DNA of 64,000 nt from positions 1,302,001 through 1,366,000 of the forward strand of contig NZ_CZQA01000001.1 in the NCBI RefSeq assembly GCF_001458735.1, read 5' to 3'. Below the pieces are notes generated by a model. That model was given only the letters and a program-made list of their open reading frames with translations, was not told the origin of the DNA and ran no database searches. Position numbers and translations under genes: made by a program. Position 1 is the stretch's first letter, and every line of letters starts with the position of its first letter. Source of the DNA: Candidatus Nitrospira nitrosa (GTDB taxonomy: Bacteria; Nitrospirota; Nitrospiria; Nitrospirales; Nitrospiraceae). Shown one piece after another: positions 18,459 through 24,600 of this stretch.

Positions 18459-18571
18459 AGATGATGATTCATCATCAGAGAACAGGAGAAATTCTCCGGC
18501 ACTTCAACGAGATGTGATGCTCCGTGCGCAAGAACGCGTGCCGATCCCATCCAGATGGCTCACCAAAGGCA

Positions 18572-18607
18572 TATCCGAAAAGATATGGAGACGTATCTGA
18601 AAGGATA
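18572..18607. promoter_or_regulatory. Tandem TATC-N6-GATA dyads, upstream activator site C
   Basis: TATCCGAAAAGATA (18572-18585) and TATCTGAAAGGATA (18594-18607) start 22 bp apart, 114 bp upstream of the -24 element. The rest of 18608-19043 shows no gene; about 170 bp of it resembles 23530-23700 and is duplicated with the module. Confidence 0.75.
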
Positions 18608-19043
18608 GGGAGAAAGAGCGAAGAAGAGCGGGAGGAAATAGGGGAGTCGATGCGACGTACACCCGGGTTCTGGCGAGAGGGCTGCTGATTGGCAGCGGGA
18701 GAGAAATGCGGGTGGAAGAGGCGCTGTATGTGATGAAGGAATTCAGGGGAGGGGGTGAAAGGGCGGCTAGGCCTGTCGGAGGGCTGTCACGACGACGGAC
18801 CATGTCAATCAGGCGTGAGCCCCTGAGGCGCAATGACGGTGGATGGTTTCATTGAGCACCATGGATCCTGCCCACGGCCATGGCGATCATCGTGCTTGTG
18901 AAGGTCGAGAGCAACTGAGGACTACCAGGGTGCGCACGCTCGTGAGCAGGCAGCCTGGTAGAGAGGACAAGGTCGTGACAATCCTTGGATCGTGCCCCGC
19001 TGGCCATTCCTGATGAGCAGTGTCCGGCGGGGAGGGCTCACCC

Positions 19044-20537
19044 TTACAGGTAGATGTCGGTACCCAATGCGCCCCCAACGAATAGCGGCGGGGCGCCGAC
19101 CAGCTGAATCTCGAAGTCCGCTACCCCATTCCCATCAACATCGCCCTGCAAGAGCCCGCCGGCATAGCGGAGCTGCCCCGCCGCCGAAAAGGCTCCGCTG
19201 CCGATGTAAGTGAAGGCTTGGTCGCCAACCAGCATGCTATTGGCATCGACAGGTTCCAGAAAGATATGGTCGCCGATCGCTGCACCGGCGCCGCCAAAGT
19301 CGAGGATGGTATCCTTGCCCGTCCCAGCCGGGCTGTCGCTAACTTGGAAATAATAGAACTCATCGTTCCCGGAGCCGCCGCTCAAAAGATCGGCCCCGGT
19401 TCCCCCATACAAGCTATCCTCGCCGATGTTGCCGTCGAGGAGATCCATGCCCCCACCTCCTTCTATGATGTCGTCGCCAGCAAGACCAGAGAGCACGTTG
19501 TTGGCCTGACTTCCTTTAATGTCATTGCTCTTCGCGTTGCCGGTACCATCGATGGCGTCTGTGCCAGTCAGGAAGAGCTCCTCAATTCCTTTACCTAGGG
19601 TATGTGTCACGGACGACTGCACTCTATCAAAGTTCCCACTCGCGTCATCGTCAAACGCCTCTGCTGCCACATCCCCTATGTGGTCCACGTAATAGATATC
19701 GTTTCCATCACCCCCGTCCATGATGTCAGCTCCGAAGCCCCCGTCCAAGACATCATCCTCACTCCCCCCGTAGAGCTTATCCAGACCACTCCCTCCACGT
19801 AAGGTATCCCTTCCGGTGCCGCCGAAGAGCGTGTCGTCGCCGCCATCTCCATTGAGCGTATCCCGACCGTCGTTCCCATGGAGCGTATCGTTTCCCGTCA
19901 GGCCTGAGAGCACGTTGTTGCTGCCATCGCCGAAGAGCTTGTCGGCGAAGTTCGAACCGATGAGGTTTTCGAGATTCAGGAGGGTATCAACGCCCCCTCC
20001 GACAGTGTCCTGAGCGAAGGTCAGATTGAGGCCAACGGTCACTCCTGCCGTTGCGGTGCTGTAGTCGGCGGTGTCACTCCCGGTGCCGCCATCTAGCCGG
20101 TCATTGCCGCTTCCGCCTGTGAGCTGATCGTTCCCGCCACCGCCGATTAACGTATCGTTGCCTGCCAAGCCGGTCAGCACGTTATTCGCACTGTTGCCCG
20201 TGAGGCGGTCGGCGAAGTTGGTGCCGATCGCGTTTTCGATACTGGTGAGCGTATCGGTCCCGGCGCCGCCGGTATTTTGGGCCCCTGTTAGGCCAAGGTT
20301 GACGGTCACCCCGGCGGTGGCGCCGATGTAGGTCGTGCCGTTGATCACTACGTTGCTGTAGTCCGCGGTATCGATCCCGGTGCCGCCGTTCAAGATGTCG
20401 GTGCCCGTGCCTCCATTCAGGCGGTCGTTTCCGCCCGAGCCATTCAAGGTATCGTTACCCGCCCGGCCAATGATGGTGTCCGCACTGGTGGTGCCGTTGA
20501 GCGTATTGTTGCTGTTCGTGCCGATTATGTTTGCCAT
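19044..20537 (-). CDS. RTX-E: beta-roll protein, class II
   Basis: 497 residues. The first about 150 residues are almost the same as in RTX-B and RTX-F. Then follow GGxGxD blocks, one spacer of the form DRVQSSVTHTLGKGIEELFLTGTDAIDG, and a diverged class II end (FYYFQVSDSPAGTGKDTILD ... FTYIGSGAFSAAGQLRYAGG ... LGTDIYL). The last residues DIYL instead of DILL make it the only family member with a changed terminal motif. No cysteine is present. It is the second and last RTX gene of unit D, 141 bp after RTX-F. Confidence 0.9.
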   Translation of the reverse strand: MANIIGTNSNNTLNGTTSADTIIGRAGNDTLNGSGGNDRLNGGTGTDILNGGTGIDTADYSNVVINGTTYIGATAGVTVNLGLTGAQNTGGAGTDTLTSIENAIGTNFADRLTGNSANNVLTGLAGNDTLIGGGGNDQLTGGSGNDRLDGGTGSDTADYSTATAGVTVGLNLTFAQDTVGGGVDTLLNLENLIGSNFADKLFGDGSNNVLSGLTGNDTLHGNDGRDTLNGDGGDDTLFGGTGRDTLRGGSGLDKLYGGSEDDVLDGGFGADIMDGGDGNDIYYVDHIGDVAAEAFDDDASGNFDRVQSSVTHTLGKGIEELFLTGTDAIDGTGNAKSNDIKGSQANNVLSGLAGDDIIEGGGGMDLLDGNIGEDSLYGGTGADLLSGGSGNDEFYYFQVSDSPAGTGKDTILDFGGAGAAIGDHIFLEPVDANSMLVGDQAFTYIGSGAFSAAGQLRYAGGLLQGDVDGNGVADFEIQLVGAPPLFVGGALGTDIYL

Positions 20538-20568
20538 GATGGAATCTCCTTGATGTGTCTGGTATTCC

Positions 20569-20588
20569 GGGCCGGTTCTTCCCGACCC
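20569..20588 (-). promoter_or_regulatory. Intercistronic hairpin before RTX-E
   Basis: On the RNA, GGGUCGG pairs with CCGGCCC (one U-G wobble) around a 6-nt loop. It is the same position and loop size as before RTX-B and RTX-F, with a substitution that keeps pairing. Confidence 0.5.
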
Positions 20589-20678
20589 GGGTCTTCATCT
20601 TATTTACGAGAGAGGCTTACGTGGTGCCGGTCCCTGTGGTTCAATTCAGGATCAGGTCCCTGGGTGAAACCACGTGCT

Positions 20679-22712
20679 TTACAACAAGATGTCCGTGCCG
20701 GTCCCACTGACAGAGAGCGCCGGGCTGCCGAGCAACTGAATTTCGATATCCGCGACGCCATTCCCATCGACATCGCCCTGCAACACGCCGCCGCTATAGC
20801 GGAGCTGTCCCGCCGCCGTAAATGCTCCACTCCCAATGTAGGTGAAGGCCTGGTTGCCAGCTAGCAAGGTATTCGCATCGATCACTTGCAGATTGATCAC
20901 GTCGCCCACAGCCGCCCCAGCTCCGGTAAAATCGAGGATGGTATCCCGGCCTGTGCCAGACGGGCTATCGGGGATGCCTTCATAGTTGAACAGATCGTTC
21001 CCTGCACCGCCGCTCAGGCGATCCGCCCCGAGCCCACCGTTCAGAAAGTCATCCCCGTTGCCACCGTTGAGCTGATCAGCGCCTCCCTCGCCATAAAGAA
21101 AATCCCTACCATCCAAACCTGAGAGGACGTTGTTAGCGTTGTTGCCATTCAAGGGATTGCCCTTTGTGTTGCCTGTACCGTTGATGGCGGCCGTGCCGGT
21201 TAAGATGAGGGTTTCAATGCCGAAGCCCAGCGTATGAGTTACGGACGAATACACCTCATCGGCTCCGCCCGCCAGATCGTCACGGGTCTCCACCACCACA
21301 TCGCCCAGGTCATCCACGATATATTCATCGTCGTCGAGGCCGCCGGTCATGGTGTCAGCCCCAGCTCCTCCGTCTAGAACGTCGGCCCCGCTCCCCCCGA
21401 AGAGCTGATCGCGACCGCTTTCCCCATGCACGATGTCGCTGCCGGCGCCGCCGGCGAGTTGGTCATCGCCCCCACCCCCAAAGAGGCGGTCCTCGCCCCC
21501 TTGGCCATAGATGGCATCATTGCCCTCTAGGCCTGAGAGCGTATTCTTGGCGTCATTGCCGAAGAGGTCATTGTTCTTCGCGTTGCCCGTGCCGTTAATG
21601 GCGGCGGTGCCGGCGAGGACGAGCTGCTCAATGCCGAACCCGAGCGTCGAGGTGATGGACGAATACACCGTGTCCCGTCCGCCAGCGGCATCGTCCGTGG
21701 CCTCCACCACCGCATCCCCCGGGGTGTCCACATGATAGATATCGTTCCCTGTGCCGCCTTGCATGACGTCGGCGCCGACGCCTCCGTCCAATGTGTCGTT
21801 CCCCGCTCCGCCGGTGAGCACATTGGCCCCGGTATTGCCGGTGAGGACGTCGTTGAAGTTCGAACCGAGCAGGTTTTCGATATCGACCACCAGGTCAGTC
21901 CCAGCTCCACCGGTGTTCTGATAGTTCGTCACCCCAAGGTTCACTGTCACGGCAGCAGTCGCCGTGCTGTAGTCCGCCGTGTCAAGGCCAAGCCCTCCGT
22001 CGAGACTATCGTCGCCCGCGCCTCCTGACAGACGGTCATCGCCGGTATCCCCATAGAGCTGGTCGTTTCCTGACAGGCCGATGAGCACGTTGTTGCCGGT
22101 ATTGCCAAAGAGGTTGTCGGCCACGTTCGAGCCGATCAGGTTCTCAATACTCACGAGGGTGTCGCTCCCGGCGCCTCCCGTATTTTGTGCCCCGATGTTC
22201 CCGAGATTCACCGTGACGGCAGCCGTGGCCGTGCTGTAGTCAGCCGTGTCAATGCCAGTGCCACCATCCACACGGTCGTTGCCACTGCCTCCGTTCAGCT
22301 GGTCATTTCCACTCCCACCGACTAACGTATCGTTGCCCGCCAAGCCTGAGAGCACGTTGTTCGCACTGTTCCCCGTGAGGCGATCGGCGAAATTTGTCCC
22401 AATCACGTTCTCCATGCTTGTGAGCGTATCGGTCCCAGCGCCGCCGGTGTTCTGGGCGCCGGTCAGCCCGAGGTTGACGGTCACGCCGGCGGTGGCGCCG
22501 ATGTAGGTCGTGCCGTTGATGACGAGGTTGCTATAGTCAGCGGTGTCGATGCCGGTGCCGCCGTTCAAGATGTCGGTGCCCGTGCCTCCATTCAGGCGGT
22601 CATTTCCGCCTGAGCCATTCAACGTATCGTTGCCCGCCCGGCCAATGATGGTGTCCGCACTGGTGGTGCCGTTGAGGGTATTATTGCTGTTCGTGCCAAT
22701 GATGTTTGCCAT
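20679..22712 (-). CDS. RTX-F: beta-roll protein, class II, largest
   Basis: 677 residues. The class II N-terminus is repeated internally: the module DTADYSTATAAVTVNLGxxxxQNTGGAG occurs twice after the first [20 protein letters not shown] unit. Two spacers of the DTVYSSITSTLGFGIEQLVLAGTAAINGTGN kind and many GGxGxD nonapeptides fill the middle. The class II C-terminus (FNYEGIPDSPSGTGRDTILD ... FTYIGSGAFTAAGQLRYSGG ... GTGTDILL) resembles that of RTX-E. No cysteine or Sec signal is seen. It is the first RTX gene after promoter module D and a small membrane protein. The internal repeats suggest growth by unequal recombination. Confidence 0.9.
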   Translation of the reverse strand: MANIIGTNSNNTLNGTTSADTIIGRAGNDTLNGSGGNDRLNGGTGTDILNGGTGIDTADYSNLVINGTTYIGATAGVTVNLGLTGAQNTGGAGTDTLTSMENVIGTNFADRLTGNSANNVLSGLAGNDTLVGGSGNDQLNGGSGNDRVDGGTGIDTADYSTATAAVTVNLGNIGAQNTGGAGSDTLVSIENLIGSNVADNLFGNTGNNVLIGLSGNDQLYGDTGDDRLSGGAGDDSLDGGLGLDTADYSTATAAVTVNLGVTNYQNTGGAGTDLVVDIENLLGSNFNDVLTGNTGANVLTGGAGNDTLDGGVGADVMQGGTGNDIYHVDTPGDAVVEATDDAAGGRDTVYSSITSTLGFGIEQLVLAGTAAINGTGNAKNNDLFGNDAKNTLSGLEGNDAIYGQGGEDRLFGGGGDDQLAGGAGSDIVHGESGRDQLFGGSGADVLDGGAGADTMTGGLDDDEYIVDDLGDVVVETRDDLAGGADEVYSSVTHTLGFGIETLILTGTAAINGTGNTKGNPLNGNNANNVLSGLDGRDFLYGEGGADQLNGGNGDDFLNGGLGADRLSGGAGNDLFNYEGIPDSPSGTGRDTILDFTGAGAAVGDVINLQVIDANTLLAGNQAFTYIGSGAFTAAGQLRYSGGVLQGDVDGNGVADIEIQLLGSPALSVSGTGTDILL

Positions 22713-22743
22713 GATGTGTACTCCTTGATCTTTGTTGTTTGCC

Positions 22744-22763
22744 GGGCCGGCTCATGCCGGCCC
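22744..22763 (-). promoter_or_regulatory. Intercistronic hairpin before RTX-F
   Basis: A GGGCCGG/CCGGCCC perfect 7-bp stem with a 6-nt loop, 32-51 nt before the RTX-F start. Confidence 0.5.
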
Positions 22764-22889
22764 GGATGTGTGGTGGTTGCGGGGGAGCTGGTCTCTCTTG
22801 AGATCTCAGGCTCCCTCCTGTGTTATTCCGAGTTCGCTGTGTCCAGCTACGCGCTCCTGCCCTCGGTGCCCGGTCTCCGACCCTGTGCA

Positions 22890-23171
22890 TCAGGCGGCTT
22901 GGTCCTGATCGCGTGCTCTGTGGTCTGGCACGGCACGCGGGGTGTCCCTTGCTGATGGCGTCGACACGAGGGTGAGGGCCGGGTCGTGCGCTGTCTGGAC
23001 CACGCCCCCTCTCAGTTCGTCACTCGTGTCCTGCGTAAGCTGAGCAGGTGCTGCGTGGTACATGTGGCTTCTTCGGTTTGGTGCCGAGGCGATCTGTGTT
23101 ATCAGGAGCGTGAGCAGCATTCCCGCACTCACTGAGCAAAGCCAGATTGCGATGATGTCCGTGTCGTGCAT
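22890..23171 (-). CDS. Small membrane protein upstream of RTX-F (paralogue of 17969-18250)
   Basis: 93 residues, equal in length to its paralogue. The N-terminus is MHDTDIIAIWLCSVSAGMLL, with a single membrane helix, then APNRRSH and a variable middle. The end PDHRARDQDQAA is the same as in the partner apart from one residue. AAAGGA lies 8 bases before ATG 23171. The C-terminal half has diverged much more than the membrane half. It is the first gene of unit D. The function is not recognised. Confidence 0.6.
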   Translation of the reverse strand: MHDTDIIAIWLCSVSAGMLLTLLITQIASAPNRRSHMYHAAPAQLTQDTSDELRGGVVQTAHDPALTLVSTPSARDTPRAVPDHRARDQDQAA

Positions 23172-23209
23172 GATCATTGTCCTTTCGTCTCCGTGTTGTT
23201 TCTGTTTGC

Positions 23210-23236
23210 GAGTCCCGCGCAATAGACGCGAGACTC
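23210..23236 (-). promoter_or_regulatory. Leader hairpin D
   Basis: On the RNA, GAGUCUCGCG pairs with CGCGGGACUC over 10 positions with one U-G wobble and a 7-nt loop. Compared with hairpins B and C, the inner pairs differ while the outer GAGUC/GACUC is fixed. Confidence 0.55.
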
Positions 23237-23295
23237 CTGCTTCATTTCCGGTTGGACTGTGCCACCTCCCTCCCGCTCCTCCTTGCCAATCGCTC

Positions 23296-23355
23296 TCCCG
23301 GGTTGAGTGGCTCCGGAGGAGCGGCGAGTCCGGTGGGCTCCAGCCGCCCGATGCA
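23296..23355 (-). promoter_or_regulatory. Conserved 5' leader block, copy D
   Basis: The minus strand has TGCATCGGGCGGCTGGAGCC, ACCGGACTCGCCGCTCCTCC and CACTCAACCCGGGA. It includes the hairpin GCUCC-UCC-GGAGC. It starts near the predicted transcript start of promoter D. Confidence 0.6.
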
Positions 23356-23365
23356 GAGGATTATG

Positions 23366-23379
23366 GCAACATCAGTGCC
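23366..23379 (-). promoter_or_regulatory. Sigma-54 promoter D for the RTX-F/E unit
   Basis: The minus strand reads TGGCACTGATGTTGCCATA with GG-N10-GC spacing. The predicted start is near 23355, about 185 nt before the small membrane protein. Confidence 0.85.
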
Positions 23380-23491
23380 AGGCTGGATTCACGACCAGAG
23401 AACAGGGGAAATTATCCAGCGCTTCAACGAGATAGGACGATCGGTGCGCAAGGACGCGCGCCGATTTCAACCCGCCGCTTTACAAAAGGCA

Positions 23492-23527
23492 TATCCAAAA
23501 AGATATGGAGACGTATCTAAAAGGATG
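23492..23527. promoter_or_regulatory. Tandem TATC-N6-GATA dyads, upstream activator site D
   Basis: TATCCAAAAAGATA (23492-23505) and TATCTAAAAGGATG (23514-23527, last base off consensus) start 22 bp apart, 113 bp upstream of the -24 element. The stretch 23528-23702 shows no gene. Confidence 0.72.
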
Positions 23528-23702
23528 TGCGGGAAGATTGAGCAAGAGAGGAGCAACAGGGGTGTTGAACAAGAACATGTATGTGAGTAAGCGAGATGTC
23601 TGATGACCGGCTGCAAGAGAAAGAGTCTTGCTGCGGATCGAGGAGGCGCTCATGGTGAGAAGAATATTCAGGGGAGGGGGAGAGCGATGAGCCTCGGCAT
23701 AA

Positions 23703-24365
23703 TCAGGTCTGTTGGCGTGATGTCTCGTCACGCAGCCGTTCCAGTGCTTCTCTGGCACGGCTCCTGACAGTTTGGTCCCAATCGTGTTCCATGGCTGTCT
23801 TCAACCGTTCGCGGGCTTCGGTCGCGCGGAGTCGTCCGAGCCCCAAGGCCGCGCAGGAGCGCACGTAGGCATGGTCATCCTCTAGTGCCTTCACGAGCAG
23901 CGGGATCACGGACCGATCTTGTAACGCGCCAAGGTGACTGGCTGCCATGCCTCTGATGCGATGCTGCTTGTCGCCTAGGGCACGCTGTAAGGTGGTGGCA
24001 AAGAGTTCCTTCAGCGCGGGAACCGCTGAATCCAATCCATCGATTTGGTAATTATTGTTTTCCAGCAGGGCAAAAGCCAGATCCAGCCGCTTCTCCTGTC
24101 CCGGGGCACGTTCAAATAAGGCCAGCAGGCGAGTGCGTTCCTGCGATCTGGCACGTCGGCGACGAAACGTGTTGAGCGGAATGAAGAGGAGGAGGGCCAT
24201 CACGATCCCGATCGCCACCATCGGCACGGCTTGATCGACCAGGTAGTCTTGCTGGTCCGGTGTGAGCCGTTTCCAGATCCAGACTGCCGTGATGAGCAGG
24301 ATGACAACGGGGACGAGCAGCGCCGGATTGACTTGTCCCGTTTCGTGATGCCGTGCTTTGATCAT
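23703..24365 (-). CDS. HEAT-repeat protein with two N-terminal membrane helices
   Basis: 220 residues from ATG 24365. Hydrophobic helices at about 13-31 (NPALLVPVVILLITAVWIW) and 46-64 (AVPMVAIGIVMALLLFIPL) are followed by an Arg-rich loop (RRRRARSQ). Two to three HEAT/PBS-lyase-type repeats follow (HRIRGMAASHLGALQDRSVIPLLVKAL; YVRSCAALGLGRLRATEARERL; QTVRSRAREALERL). Such repeats usually mediate protein-protein contacts. The frame extends upstream to 24557, but that part has no recognisable features. No ribosome site is evident. It lies at the upstream edge of the RTX locus, but nothing ties it to that regulon. Confidence 0.7.
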   Translation of the reverse strand: MIKARHHETGQVNPALLVPVVILLITAVWIWKRLTPDQQDYLVDQAVPMVAIGIVMALLLFIPLNTFRRRRARSQERTRLLALFERAPGQEKRLDLAFALLENNNYQIDGLDSAVPALKELFATTLQRALGDKQHRIRGMAASHLGALQDRSVIPLLVKALEDDHAYVRSCAALGLGRLRATEARERLKTAMEHDWDQTVRSRAREALERLRDETSRQQT

Positions 24366-24600
24366 GGGTAAACGATCATACGGGCACGATCGATTCGTCG
24401 TCAACGAATCGACTCGTGCCTGGTGGCGGGTGAGGGCATCGGTGTGAAATTGACAGAGTCTGTGGCTGTGGTCATACTCGGGGAGTGATTGTCGTCGGTA
24501 TGGTTCATCACGAGTCTGAACGACTATTTGCAGTACGTGAACGAGGTGCCGATCCACATGACGATACAGCAGTGGCCATCGCTCGTGGGCGCAGATCGCT

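Noticed and set aside
18504-18833. Minus-strand frames at 18504-18833 and 23480-23758
   Set aside because: They cross the activator dyads upstream of promoters C and D, lie in duplicated non-coding DNA and share no conserved reading frame.
7705-22712. CRISPR-like array suggested by the dense short repeats
   Set aside because: The repeats are in-frame nonapeptide codons (GGxGxDxLxGG), not direct repeats with unique spacers.
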